Positions 21,014-32,159 of a stretch of 64,000 nt of DNA are shown here, one piece after another. Position 1 is the first letter of the stretch. Every line of letters starts with the position of its first letter. Origin of the DNA: Heterohyrax brucei (lineage: Eukaryota; Chordata; Mammalia; Hyracoidea; Procaviidae). Location of the stretch: NCBI GenBank assembly GCA_028571685.1, contig CM053158.1:55210001-55274000 (forward strand), in the 5' to 3' direction. Position numbers and translations under genes: made by a program. The notes beneath the pieces were generated by a model. The model was not told the DNA's origin, did not search any database, and saw only the letters and a list, made by a program, of their open reading frames with translations.

Positions 21014-21040
21014 GTAAGCACTTTAAGCTCGCTAAGTGCT
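21011..21040 (+). promoter_or_regulatory. TAFA4: 5' splice site of the TAFA4 exon, with a possible hairpin
   Basis: CAG|GTAAGC is a near-consensus donor. AGCACTT (21017-21023), beginning inside the donor, is complementary to AAGTGCT (21034-21040) across a 10 base loop, so the donor's +4 to +10 bases could be paired in the pre-mRNA. Confidence 0.75.
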
Positions 21041-22765
21041 GCTGAGATGTGTTAATACGACCCTTTCAACTCTCCGAGTCCACATTTTAGACACAGGTAA
21101 TTGACGGGAGCTTTGGATGGTGTGTAAATACTCAGATGCCATGATGAGACACAGCCAAGTGAGACAGTTTAACGGATTGTTCTTAAGGAGTGCTGTTCCC
21201 AACCTTTTGAAGGTATCCTTGTATTTTTTTGTGCTTTTTTCTCAAAGAATGCCAGAAAGTCAGCAATACTTTATTTGTATGTATACTCTTATACCTTCTT
21301 TTGGAAGTAAGACGTCTTTATTGATAATACTTACAGGACTATAGTGAAGGGAGCTACCACGTAATTTGAGATGCTTTTGAAATGTGTGGAGAACAGATGC
21401 TGAAAAATTAAAAGGAAGAGAGAAATGGAGAATGAAAGAAAAGAAAAAAAGGATGAAGGGAAGGAAGGAAAAAAAAGAAAAGCAGTGGTAACTTTTTGCA
21501 CAGGACCCCAAATGGAATAGATCCAGTTTTAGCCACAGCTCTGATAAGTTGCTTTTTAATAAAGAGACCTCACCATCATTAGCACATGGTCTGTCTGTCT
21601 GTGTGTCATCCCTCCTTTCCTTGTTACATCTATATTTAAAAGTGACACAAGCTCGGAAGCTCCCCAGTGAATCATGTTTTCCTGAGTAGTTGATGTCTGT
21701 GAGTGGACATACTGCCAAACAATTAACTTACCATCTCAGCTGCCATAATTTGAGGTGCAGCAGTGCCAGACATGCTTTGATTTCTAAGTGAAAGCGTGAA
21801 ACTTGAACCCTGAGCCATGTAGGTGTCAGAATTGTAAAATCTCCAAAGAGCCTTGCCCATCAAGATGATTATTAGCTCTCCTTACCCTCCAGTGTGTACA
21901 GTGTCATGCTCTCCACTCCACTACTTTGATATTTTAAGGTTAGACATAATTTTAGGCTCAAGATACCATTTTAAATCTTACACAACTCAATTTTCCCTCC
22001 CCAAGAGACATCTTGATGAAGACAAGAAAAATAATGATTGATGTTTTAACCAAGCAGCATAAAATCAATATCATTGGCTGCTGTGGAGTGCCCACAGCTA
22101 GTTGGTAACTGTGCTGTGTATCTTTTGATGAGTTTGTCCGCCAGAGAGACTTTGAAGTCATTAGTCTTCTCTGTTTAATACACATCTCTTTCCCTGGGTG
22201 AAGGTTAAGATTCAGGCTCCTAAACAGGCCAAGTATTTCAGAGCAGTGGATTATTGCAGTAGATTTCTAGATTCCAAAGGACGAGGCGTGAGGGCCTGCA
22301 TTGAAAAGCAATTAAAACTTGAAGGAAACCTAGAATGTGAGCAAACCTCCTGTTTGTATTTATGTGGCAATCTTCAGTTCATAGCTTAACCCTTTGAGTC
22401 TGGAACATAAGCAGCTGGAAAGAGAAATCTAAATTTAAATTAGAATTGTATACAGAAGAAATGAGGACTGTGTCTTCCTCATAAGCAGAGACTTAACAGC
22501 AACATGGATGGTGAGAGGTCTGGGCAAATCATCTTAATGCAATTAAATGTCCTTCTTAGAATTTCTAGATGATTTTACTTGAATCAGCTGCACAAATCTT
22601 CTACTTTTCTTTGTCTGTGGGGCTGCTTTGTCTGTCTGTTTTCCTTCTTGGGATTTTAGTCCTTGACATCTGTATTTCAGTCACCATCAAACATCTCAGC
22701 ACTGTTTTCTGCCTACAGGGGGCCCTGGTCACTAATCCAGGCTGGCTGCATGCCACCTGGAGAAC
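21041..22765. other. TAFA4: Repeat-poor intron after the exon
   Basis: No transposon recognised over 1.7 kb. A purine-rich tract at 21408-21482 (GAAGGGAAGGAAGGAAAAAA) explains part of the 152-codon minus frame at 21260-21718, which has a low-complexity product. Confidence 0.5.
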
Positions 22766-22958
22766 TCAACAAATCGCTTATGATGCACCGTAACCCTACA
22801 GGACAGAGTAGAACCTCCGACAGGGTTTCCTGGGCTGTCTGTCATCTTTACAGGAGCAGATTGCTGGGTGTTTTCTGCCAGGGAGCAGCTGGAGGGTTCA
22901 AACCACTGACCTTTTGGTTGGCAGCCAAGTGCTTACCCACTGCACCACCAGGGCTGCC
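22766..22958 (-). mobile_element. AfroSINE, long subtype
   Basis: AACCCTACAGGACAGAGTAG, GGTTCAAACCACTGACCTTT, CACTGCACCACCAGGGCTGC. The well-kept head suggests a younger copy. Confidence 0.87.
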
Positions 22959-23121
22959 TATCATGAAAGTACACTTTCCCTGGCAGCAAGAATCTCCGCA
23001 GTCACCCTTTTTGGCCTGCCGCTGTGGGGTGTGTCTCTTTAGAGTGGGGCTCCAGAATCCTGTGCCGAGGTCTTTCTCCCTTGCAGGCCTCCTGCGCTGT
23101 GTCCCCTGCTGCCTGGAATGT

Positions 23122-23340
23122 GCTGCTGTTGCTAGGTGCCTTTGGATCATTTCTGACTCAGGGCGACCCCTTGTGTGTTAGCGGGGAACTGTGCTCCCTA
23201 GAGTTCTCTAGGCTGTGTGTGAGCTTTCAGAAGCAGAAGACCAGGCCTGTCTTCTGAGATGCCTTTCAGTGAGTTCCAACTGCCAAACTTTTGGCAAGTA
23301 GTTGAGCATTTAACGGCGTGTACCTCTCAGGGGCTCTGTG
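23122..23340 (-). mobile_element. AfroSINE, long subtype
   Basis: TGTTGCTAGGTGCCTTTGGA, TCTCTAGGCTGTGTGTGAGC, GAGTTCCAACTGCCAAACTT. Confidence 0.75.
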
Positions 23341-23349
23341 GGAATATTA

Positions 23350-23552
23350 TTGTTGTTAGCTGCTGTTGACTTCTGACATGTGATGGCCCCATGTGTTGCA
23401 GAGTAGAGCTGCCCTATAGGATTTTCTAGGCTGTAATCTTTGTGGAAGCAGTTTGCCAGGCCTTTCTGCTGCAGAGCCTCTGGGAAGGTTTGAACTGTAA
23501 ACCTTTAGATTAATAGCTGATTGCAAACCACTTGTGCCACCTGTGTTCTAAC
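23350..23552 (-). mobile_element. AfroSINE, long subtype
   Basis: TGTTGTTAGCTGCTGTTGAC, GCCAGGCCTTTCTGCTGCAG, CACTTGTGCCACCTGTGTTC. Confidence 0.85.
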
Positions 23553-23562
23553 CTGGGATACA

Positions 23563-23731
23563 CTCATTGCCATCCAGTTGATTCAGACTCATGTTGACCC
23601 CATAGAACCGAGTATAACTGTCCCATAGGGTTGCCAGGGTTGCCATCTTTATGGAAACAGACTGCCACGTGTTTCTCCGGTGGAGTAGCTGAACTGCTGA
23701 GTGCTTCACCTACTGTGCCACTAGGGTTCCT
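23563..23731 (-). mobile_element. AfroSINE, long subtype, internal deletion
   Basis: GCCATCCAGTTGATTCAGAC, CTTTATGGAAACAGACTGCC, then a deletion joins AGCTGAACTGCTGAG to the head end CTGTGCCACTAGGGTTCC. Confidence 0.8.
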
Positions 23732-23803
23732 TCCACCAACACTAATACAGTGACAGTTCCCATTTTCCCATCTCTCAATCAATTTTGAGTACTAGCACGT
23801 CTT

Positions 23804-24009
23804 AGGGCACCCCTGTGTGGTAAAAATGCTTAGGAACTTGTTGAGCTGCCAATCAAAAGTTTGGAGGCTTGCGTCTACCCAGAGGTGCCTTAGAAGAAAG
23901 TCATGGTGATCTGTTTCCCAAAAAACAGCCATTGAAAACCCTTTGGAACACAGTTCTATCCTGACACCCATCAGGTCATCATGAGTTGGCATTGACTAAG
24001 CAGCAACTG
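23804..24009 (+). mobile_element. AfroSINE, C-type
   Basis: GGGCACCCCTGTGTGGTAAA head, TAGAAGAAAGTCATGGTGAT middle, CATGAGTTGGCATTGACTAA tail. Opposite in orientation to the four copies before it. Confidence 0.84.
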
Positions 24010-24522
24010 ATATTTTTAATCAGTTTTAAAATGTTTAAAAATATTTACTAATGAATATTGCTGTCCAGTTGTTTTGGGCTTGCATCTCTTTTTGTGTAAA
24101 AAGTGTCTTAATATGTTGATAGATTACTTGTATTTGTTTTTCTTGGAAAGTCTTTCTCCTTTATTTTTCTATTGGTTTCATCGATCATTTCCTCATGGAT
24201 TTGTGAAATCTCTTTGTAAATGAAGGACCCTGGAGCATTTTTTTTTTTTCATGGAAAGGCACACTTTTATTTCACAGTAGCCTGAAAAGAGTAGCCAGAG
24301 GCACCGTGACTGCAAACTGGGAGGAGTGGCACACAGGTATGTGTCTCTCTGCCAGAGTCTCAGTTGCGACTCTTCCCCAGTTTCTTCTAATTGCCCAGTT
24401 TCCTTTTTAGGCTGAAACTAAAGTGGTCAGCTTGAAGGTACCCATGATAATGTTTGTTACCCAGACATCTCCCGTTTCAGGAAAGACAACATCCTGGATC
24501 AAGGGTCTGTTAAGTTACTAAA

Positions 24523-25091
24523 TGCAGGCACTGCCAATGAAGTTCGCAAACTCATCCTAGAAAAAGTGCTATGTACTTCATTGCTGAATATCACTATGGT
24601 CACCTTTGAAGCACTCCGTTTGGGAAGCTAAGCACCGATACCAGTGCCTAACCATCCTTCAAAGCAATTTTGGAACTCTTTTTCTGGAATAGCCATCAGA
24701 GCTGTTGTCTTATTATCCTTGATGTCCTGAACGTCATCAAAACTTGTGCCTTTCAATATTTCCTTTATCTTCAGGTAAAGAAGAAAGTCACTGGGGGCCA
24801 GATCAGGTCGATTAGGGAGGGTGTTTCAATGCAGTTGTTTCCTGGCTAAAAACACCTCCATAGACAACTGTACAGTTAATTTGGTGAGCTCGCCACCATG
24901 CCACCATGTGCAATGGCCATTCCAGAAAGAGTTCCAAAAGTGCTTTGGAGGGTGGACTAGTGGCAGGCGTCAGTGTATAGCTTCCCAAGGGTAGTACTTA
25001 TACAGTGACCGTAGTGGTATTCAGCAATGAGGGATTTTGGAACTATTTTCATTGTTCTAAGAACAATTAAGATAGTAGACTTAATTGTTGG
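24523..25091 (-). mobile_element. Foldback mariner-derived element in the SS18L2 retrocopy
   Basis: A ~570 bp element with inverted ends of about 175 bp (24523-24697 and 24912-25091). The unpaired middle encodes, on the minus strand, the transposase segment containing SPDLAP, whose D is the third catalytic residue of the mariner DD34D triad. The first two catalytic residues and all N-terminal coding are absent, so it cannot encode an active enzyme. Confidence 0.8.
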
Positions 25092-25286
25092 ACCTTGTAT
25101 ATATGTGGAAAATAACATTAATTTAGCAGGGTTCTTTACATTTTTATATTTTTAGAGGAGCCGCAGAGGTTTCATTCATGTTGTAAGCAGCTGAGTTGGT
25201 AATAATCCTGTCTTCGCTTCATAGGAGGCGGGTTACATTCAATTACTCCTCACAGTAGCCAACCAAAAGATTATTCCACTGAATTT

Positions 25287-26090
25287 TTAAAAAATTTATT
25301 TTATTCATTGTGATTGAGTGGAAGTGTGCAATCCAGTATAAATTTGCATGCCTGCCTGTGTGCAGCTCCCACTGCACTCCCTGCCTGGTGACAGCACACT
25401 CCTCCTGTCCACGCTATACATGTCATATCCTCCTAACAGTCTCCTGTCCCCTCCTTTTCACCCTCTTCCCCCTCCTCCAGTAAGAGGCCAGCAGGACAAC
25501 ATCCTATAGATGCATAGAACCATAAAGTGCAAACACAATATGGGCACTCTGTGTCATTGAGTCCAATCCATTTCTGTCTGAAGAGCTGACCTAAGCAATG
25601 ATTTATGGACAGGGACAGCATCAGGACCAGGGACCATGGCCCCAGGGGGACCCCAAGGCCCGTGGACCATCATTTGTGGTCTTTTAGTGGAGTTCTCAGT
25701 GTGCACTTCGTTTTATTCTCGTGTTGACAGTGAGACTCAACTTTACGAGTTGAGTCTCATCACGGCTATCACTGGTGGTGGCTGGGCACCATTTGGTTCC
25801 TCCTATCACATGTCGATGCGGTCACCCACTCATGTGGATCTGTCTGTCTTCTGGGTTCTCCTTCCCCATGTGGTTTTGGTCCTTAGTGATTGTCAGTTTC
25901 TGCTGAGTTGGGACCATTTGGTGTGCCTCAGATGGCAGCTTGCTAGCTTTTAAAATCCCGGATGCCACTCACAAATAGGGGGTGCAGAAGGCTCTCTTGA
26001 TAATACTCTAGTTATGCCAGTTGGGCCTCGATGGCCCCTGAGAGCATGGTCCCCAGACCCCCGCCCCTGCTACTCCATCCTAGCAATATT
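25287..26090 (-). mobile_element. 5'-truncated L1 (3' UTR only) in the SS18L2 retrocopy
   Basis: A T-rich end at 25287 marks the poly(A) side, followed by the antisense 3' UTR shared with 50403-51190 and 61950-62760 (for example CCTGGTGACAGCACACT and GGTGGTGGCTG). It is flanked by a 16 bp target-site duplication, TTATTCCAYTGAATTT, at 25272-25287 and 26094-26109. The duplication contains the complement of the retrocopy's stop codon. Confidence 0.88.
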
Positions 26091-26390
26091 GGGTTATTCC
26101 ATTGAATTTAAAGGACTGGTTGGGCTGACATCTGCAATGGTAGCCAAATAAATGAGATTTTTGTGTAATGCATACTGGTAGTGGATGCATTCGGTTGCCT
26201 GGTCCTTGTTCTGATGGTCCACAATGCAGCAAATCAGCTGGAAATTCTCCAGGAGCGGCTGGATGGTCCCTTGATTTTCTTCCGCCTTGCCTGACAGGCA
26301 GTCCCGTATGAAGGCCGTGGATATCCCGGGAAGCCTAGTTGGAAATGGGCCTCAGACCTCGTAGCCAAGTCGACACCTCGCCTGGAACCA

Positions 26391-28424
26391 AGAGGCAATG
26401 CCAGCTGCGGTCAACACTGGAGCACTTTTACTATCTCCTCCCGTGTTCTTTTCTGCTCCTTCTTCTCCCACTCATTGCTGTTCCACAGAAGTGGCATATT
26501 GCAGCAGGCTGCGTGTATATGTCTGTGTGTGTGTATGTGTGGTGGGTAGAGGGGAGGGCTGGAAAGCTCCTCTGATGACCTGGAGGGCAAGAAAGTCTGT
26601 GAGTCTTGCAGTGACCAAGTGAGTTTTCTGCAGGTAGCACTCAACTCATGGAAAAAGATAAGGATCAGAAAAGCTGGGGACTGTAGATGCTGAGACACCT
26701 CATCACATTTTTATGAATATTCTTTACATAAAAAGAGATGCAAGTCAAGACAGTTATATATTGTACTATTGCCTGACAGCGGAAGCAAGTTGCAGAGTTA
26801 ACTGCAGGAGCCTGCCCATGTGTTAGCGTCCAGAGGGCTTCTAACACTGTCCCCAGGGCTGTGCGGTTAGTGCGGGTAAGTGGAGGGAACCTTTGTGCTA
26901 GGAGCCCCCAGACAAGGAAGTCTGTGGCTCACTGATGGTTGTGAATAAACCAGGAGATACGTTGCAGCCTTGTCTTCACCAACCCAAGACAGAGCCGGCG
27001 GGGAAGGTAGGACTCCGCCCTCACTTTGGGAGATGGGATGGTAGGTGTCAATTGATTTTAGTTCTATTGTTGAAAAACAAAACAAAATGAAAACATAAAA
27101 TAATCACAGGCCACCTCTAGTCTGTCAGTTTGTTGTAGTTGGTGGCTTGCCTGCTGGTGTGATACTGGAATCGATGCGATTTGTATTCTGAATTCCAGCA
27201 AGGGCACCTACAGTAGCCAGGTTTCAGCAGAACTTTCAGACTAAGACACACCAGGAAGAAAGGCCTGGCGATTTATTAGCCCACAAAAATCTTATGAATC
27301 ACAAGAATTTTGTCTGATGTGGTGCTGGCAGGTGAGTCCCCTAAGCTGGAAGGTACTGCACAGTCGTCCCAACAAGGAACGCAAACATGACACTGATTGT
27401 GAAGATGGCACAGTCCTGGATAATGTTTAATTCTGGATAATGTTTAACAGGTCGGTCACTAATACAAGAATAATCCCAGGATCCAGTGTGGAAATCATTC
27501 TTTAAGGTACCAGGCATTGGTAAACTTTTGCAAGAGTCAGAGTTGAGATGTAGTATTGTATTTTTATGCAGATAACACGTGTGTTTCCTGTTTGTTTGCC
27601 AAGTGCTCCCTCCCACCAGCGGTAGTTTCAGAAGTGCGGCTATTTCTTTATTTTCTTACGTGTTTCTACTTAAAGACTTACCATAGTGGGCTTACAAAAA
27701 TGCCTTGCAGGGGGTGGGGAGTGGGTAACTGGCAATCAGATGTAGAATGTGTGCATAATTTGTGTAAAATATGGCATTTTAAAGAAATATAAAAATACCA
27801 CCTTTGTTTTTAAATAATTGACGTAGTGAGTGAGCAGGAGGCCACACAGAGGACTGCTAAAGCGTCATGCTATAGAAAAGGGGAAGTGGCCAATTGGTAG
27901 ATTAAAGTCTTTGAACTAGAGGCCAGAGTTTAATATTTTCTCAGCTAGACATATGTTCTTTTGATCCTTTTTTTTTTGTCTGTAAGAAGCATTGTTTTTT
28001 CCACAAGGGGGCAGCAGATGGACAGCAACTTAAGAGCCCAGGCTAAAATCAAGGTGGAATTGCTCATTTAGGGATCTTTGTGAAAGCTTCACTTCATGCA
28101 GACATGAGGTTGGATGTATAGACCCTACTTTTACTCCGAGAATATTTGGACACTTCAAAAAACGTAAATATAAGTCTTTCAAGATAAAATCACAGATGCT
28201 TTTTTAATGGAGCTGAGATAATTGAGAACTTGTTGGGAACTTGGGTACTACTAGTTTATAAGTATATTTTAATAGTTCCCTTTCCTCAGACAACTTTAAA
28301 AGTGAGTGTTTCAACTGCACCAAACGGTGTGGTGGCTGGGTAGTGCTTCGTACATTCTGTCCAGGTGCAGAGGCGTCTTGATCAGGGTCCTGAAAAACCA
28401 GTGTGTCTGGTAATGAGAGCTGTG
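26391..28424. other. Repeat-poor intron
   Basis: No transposon recognised over 2 kb apart from a short TG run (26517-26545). It contains the best CTCF-like motif of the window (27999-28017). The frames here look random. Confidence 0.5.
27999..28017 (+). promoter_or_regulatory. CTCF-like motif
   Basis: TTCCACAAGGGGGCAGCAG departs from CCASYAGRKGGCRS at one position. Same orientation as the other candidates and outside recognised repeats. Confidence 0.5.
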
Positions 28425-28632
28425 GGTGTGTAGGATCTAATGTGATCCTGGTTTTGCTACATCCTGGCTATGTGACTTTGTCCAGGTCATGTAATCTCTC
28501 TGAACTTATTATCTGTGCAAGTGAAATGATATACATGGCCTGTTTTAAGGAGTTAATGGGGTGGCTACATAAGAAAGAGTAGCTCAAGGAATTAGCACTT
28601 AGTAAACAATAAATGGTAGATATTGTCTTATT
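28425..28632 (+). mobile_element. MIR
   Basis: GCTATGTGACTTTGTCCAGG, AATCTCTCTGAACTTATTAT, TAGCACTTAGTAAACAATAA: MIR core and 3' end in order. Confidence 0.72.
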
Positions 28633-28997
28633 TAGTGGCATCTAGAATGATAAGGAGTCTGGAAACTTTGAGTGGTTGATGTCAGTGGGTACATATAGGG
28701 AGATATGATCAATACCTTAAAGATTGGAAGATACATATTTACAAGAGAAAACACCTTGTTTGTCATTATTTTAAAAAGCTGAATTGAACAAGAGTGTTGC
28801 TTGCTTTATGAAGATGAAGATTGCAGTTCAACCTTAAGAAAGAGGGAAAGAAGAACTTTCTAGCAAAGGACAAGGTGAGGCATTGCTGATACCTTAAACC
28901 AGATAGGCTATACGGAGGAAAACCCACTGATTGGGAGTCAGGTAGTGATTAAGAACCGTGAAGAGCCTGAGCTTTTATTTTGCTTCTAAGCTAGTAG
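28633..28997. other. Intron without a recognised gene
   Basis: Nothing recognised. Confidence 0.4.
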
Positions 28998-29150
28998 GAA
29001 CCCTGGTCGCTTAGTGGTTAAATTTACCTGTGCTAACCGAAAGGTCAGCGGCTTGAACCTCCCAGGCACTCTTTGGAAATCTGTAGAGCCTTTCTGCTCT
29101 GTCCTGCAGTGTTCCTATGAGTGGGAATCAAGTTGATGGCAGTGGGCTTC
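28998..29150 (+). mobile_element. AfroSINE, short subtype
   Basis: GGAACCCTGGTCGCTTAGTG head, GCACTCTTTGGAAATCTGTA middle, GGGAATCAAGTTGATGGCAG tail. Confidence 0.87.
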
Positions 29151-29777
29151 ATTTAGAGTTCTAAACTAACAAGTTAGATTATCCCAGGTTCACAGATGCT
29201 GGCAGAAGACAAAAGACTCCTGGGCCAGAGCCAGTGAATTTTAATACAGTACCTTTTGCAGCATGAACTTAATGTTTGCTTTCATTCTCCTCTTCTTTCC
29301 CAAGTCCCACTGGGGTCACATGGAATGGCCCAGATGGATATGGTGGACTGGTGTCACAGGTGAGGAATCACAAGTTTGAAGAACCTGAATCTTTATAATA
29401 GGCTGCAAGCAAACCTACCTTTTACTTTGAAGGGAAACATTACTTTGTCTTCCAAGGTTGTTCTCTTAATTACTTAGACATCCTTAAACAGATAGTTGGA
29501 AACAAAGTAGCTGTTGGTGCCTCTGCTGACAAGATGTGCAGGAGCACAAAACACCCAGGGAAAGTTGTCTTCTAACATTAGGTACCCCTCTCATGGGATA
29601 GTATGCATCAGATTACATTAAAATAGATTTTCAGACCCCATACTAACGATGTTAAGTCAGAATCTGAGGGGTGTAGAGCCCACACGTCTGTAGTTTCAGT
29701 AGGTACCCTATATTAGTCAGTTTTGACTAAGTAATACTGTGGTAACCAATGATTAAAAAATGTGAATGATTTAAAAC
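29151..29777. other. Intron without a recognised gene
   Basis: 29710-29777 and 30105-30200 look like two halves of one old element (CAGTTTTGACTAAGTAATAC, then AAGTTTATTTCTGGTCATCA) split by the SINE between them. Family not identified. Confidence 0.4.
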
Positions 29778-30112
29778 TGTCAAGGTGTCGGTGGTGGTTC
29801 AGTAGCAAAATTCTCACATTTCATGTGGGAGATTCAGGTTCTGTTCCTGGCCAAGGTACCTCAGGAGCCACTACTTACCGCTCACTAATCAGTGGATGTT
29901 TGCATGTTACTGTGTTGCTGGGCTGGTTAAGCTTCTGGACTTAAGATGAACTAGGAACAAAGGCCCGGCAATCTACTGAAAATCAGCCCATTGAATCCCG
30001 GTGGGTCACAGTGTCTGATCCATAACCGATTGTGGGGACGGTGCTGAATCAGACAGCATTTTATTCAGTTGTGCGTGGGGGCACCGTGTGTAGGGGGCTG
30101 ACTTCATGACAA
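29778..30112 (+). mobile_element. tRNA-Gly-headed SINE with an RTE-like tail (G type)
   Basis: Head GGTGGTTCAGTAGCAAAATTC and GGGAGATTCAGGTTCTGTTCC correspond to the A and B boxes of tRNA-Gly. The end (GACGGTGCTGAATCAGACAG, CATTTTATTCAGTTGTGCGT) is the sense 3' end of the RTE LINE. Confidence 0.82.
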
Positions 30113-30490
30113 CTAATGACAAAAATACAGAAGTTTATTTCTGGTCATCATTCGCTTTCACAGGGGTTGGCTGGGGCCCTGCTGTGCGTCCTCATTGTTT
30201 CAGCACCAAGGGTAGCGCAGCAGTCCCTGTCTGGGATGTGCTGGCCACGTGGCGGAGAGGAAAGTGCAGTGGTGGGATCAATCACATGAAGTCTTGGGCC
30301 TGCTGAAAACAGCCACGTCATTGCTACTCTCACTTCTTTGTCCAGAACAAGCCCAGTGGCCAAACCTGACTGTGGAGGTAAAAGAGAAATACACCTTCAA
30401 AGACTGGACTGGTAGAAATGGAAAGCATGTGTGTGTGCGTGCACGTGTGTGAATATATGAACTTTTAATCCACGGTCAGTGTACGTGCGA
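30113..30490. other. Intron without a recognised gene
   Basis: Possible right half of an old element from 30113 to about 30200. Otherwise a (TG/CG) run at 30427-30455. Confidence 0.35.
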
Positions 30491-30693
30491 GCAGCCCTGG
30501 TGGCAGCGCTGTAAGTGGTTGTCTGCTAACGGAAAGCTGGCTGGTGTGAACCCGTCCAGCAGCTCTGTGCGAGAAAGACCTGGCAGTCACCTCCTATAAA
30601 GATCACAGCCTGGAAAACCCTGCAGGGCAGTTTTGCTCAGTCACATGGGGTTGCTGTGAGTCAGATGTCCCCTCAGTGACAGACAACAACACA
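30491..30693 (+). mobile_element. AfroSINE, long subtype
   Basis: GCAGCCCTGGTGGCAGCGCT head, GCGAGAAAGACCTGGCAGTC middle, GTGACAGACAACAACAC tail. Confidence 0.86.
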
Positions 30694-31375
30694 GAGACAG
30701 ACACAGCCCATCCTTAAACAGTAACACATTCTACTGTTATATTGGATATTGTTTTGATGTCCTCAAAACTTAATAACTACTGTTTTAACCTTATTTTTAA
30801 TTAAGCTTTCTAGATATTCTTTCATTTATTTTTGTGTATATCTGTGTAGTTTTTGGAACACTGATAGCAGTGTTTAAGAGCTATGGCTGCTGACCAAAAG
30901 GTCATTTGCTTGTTTTTTGGATGTGGTTATTATTACTTTTAAACCTGATATCTCAACTAGCATTATAAAGAAGGTAAAATGAGATGCTTTTATTTGAGTT
31001 CTACAGATAGAAAAACTGAGGCTACAGAAAAGTTGTAACACTGAATTGGATCTGAAAAAAAATCCTTCTAATTCAATTTCCTTGGTTTTTCCATGTTCAC
31101 TTCAGAAAAGGTACACTAAAATCAAGTTGGTGATTGTTTAATTGTGACCTAATTCCGACTCTCAGAGCTGTGCTAGCTAGTGTCTGTTGGTGGAATTTTC
31201 ATTGTTCTGATTAAATTGATGCATTTGAAAGGATCTTTCTAATGATTATGTGTGGTATCACAGTCAAGTGATACATTAAGGGCAGATCCTTTTACACTAA
31301 GAATGTTTCTACCTTCAAAAAGATCTCTTAACTATAAAAATTTCAAACTGAAAAGGGAAACAATTTTAGAGTGAG
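30694..31375. other. Intron without a recognised gene
   Basis: AT-rich. A partial SINE-like word (GCTGACCAAAAGGTCA) occurs at 30890-30905, too short to call. Confidence 0.4.
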
Positions 31376-31889
31376 TATTATGGATTGAATTGAGTCCCCG
31401 AAAACTGTGTGTCACCTTGGCTAGGCTGTGATTCTCAGTATTGTGTGATTGTCACCATTTTGTCCTGTGATGTGGTTTTCTTGTGTGTTGTAAATCCTGT
31501 CTCTATGCTGTGAATGAGGCAGGAATCAAGGCAGTTACGTTAATGAGACAGAACTAAATCTACAAGATGAGATTGTGCCTTGAGCTCATCTCTTTTGAGA
31601 TACAGAAGTGAGCAGAGAGAAAAGCAGACCTCATACTACCAAGAAAGTAGTGCCAGGAGGAGAGCGTACCCTTTGGACCTGAAAACCCTGCTCTGAGAAG
31701 CTCTCAGACCAGGGGAAGATCAATGGCAAGAACCTGCCTAGCCAAGAGAGAGAGCCAATATTCTTTTGGAGCTCATACCCTGAATTTGGACTTCTAACCC
31801 TGTAGGCTGTGAGAGAATAAATTTCTCTTTGTTTAAGCCATCTACTTTCATGATATTTCTGGCATAGCATCACTAGGTAACTAAGACTC
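31376..31889 (+). mobile_element. MaLR/MLT1-like solo LTR
   Basis: The start TATTATGGATTGAATTGAGTCCCC (31376-31399) and the end AATAAATTTCTCTTTGTTTAAGCC (31818-31841), followed by CACTAGGTAACTAAGA, are LTR boundaries of the MLT1 kind. The middle does not match MLT1 as I know it. An AATAAA at 31818 fits the LTR polyadenylation signal. Confidence 0.65.
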
Positions 31890-32159
31890 TGAGAAAGAAT
31901 TTATATACATCATGCATACTCACCATTTTCATATACATCTTTATCGTATATCTTTATCCATTTCTCCATCCATCTTGTTTTATTTCTAATACATTTCAGA
32001 GTCAGTGGCAGACATCGTAATACACTTGTGATGGAATAAGTGAAGGCATTTACACTTTTTGATATATGTGATGTTGCACTGTACACAGCATCTGGAAATC
32101 AGTTTTTCTTACTTCCTGACCATGCACAGGAATATCCATATCGCAAAGCATTTGGTAAA
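31890..32159. other. Intron without a recognised gene
   Basis: Nothing recognised beyond an ATC-rich run (31925-31975). Confidence 0.35.

Larger units (their letters stand above)
24238..26390 (-). pseudogene. SS18L2: SS18L2 processed retrocopy, split by a mariner element and an L1
   Basis: Read on the minus strand, 26324 to 26094 is an uninterrupted 76-codon frame plus TAA. It resembles SS18L2, a 77-residue nuclear protein consisting of an SNH (SS18 N-terminal homology) domain. Visible matches include GKAEENQGTIQ, CIVDHQNKDQATEC and the near-identical KNLIYLATIAD, followed by SPTSP…SME and stop. The start codon is ATA instead of ATG, and one codon is missing near residue 26 relative to human. 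There are no introns. The 3' UTR continues at 25286, passes a mariner insertion (24523-25091) and ends at AATAAA (rc of TTTATT at 24276) followed by a poly(A) tail, seen as the T-run at 24239-24250. Those are marks of LINE-mediated retroposition. An L1 sits at the stop codon. That 24251-24522 belongs to the same 3' UTR is inferred from the single tail. With no ATG the copy is probably non-functional. The 5' limit is approximate. Confidence 0.85.

Noticed and set aside
21260-21718. 152-codon minus-strand frame next to the TAFA4 exon
   Set aside because: Its F/S/L-rich centre is the complement of a purine tract. No known homologue; on the wrong strand for TAFA4.
22663-23181. 172-codon plus-strand frame, the longest in the window
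   Set aside because: It runs through two antisense SINEs and their spacer. The product has no known match and no splice or start context.
24250-24522. An independent retrocopy of another gene
   Set aside because: There is a single poly(A) tail with AATAAA, and the SS18L2 coding part lies upstream on the same strand. It is most simply the same 3' UTR, though this was not verified by alignment.
29785-29850. A functional tRNA-Gly gene
   Set aside because: The A and B boxes are mutated, and the sequence continues straight into a SINE body.
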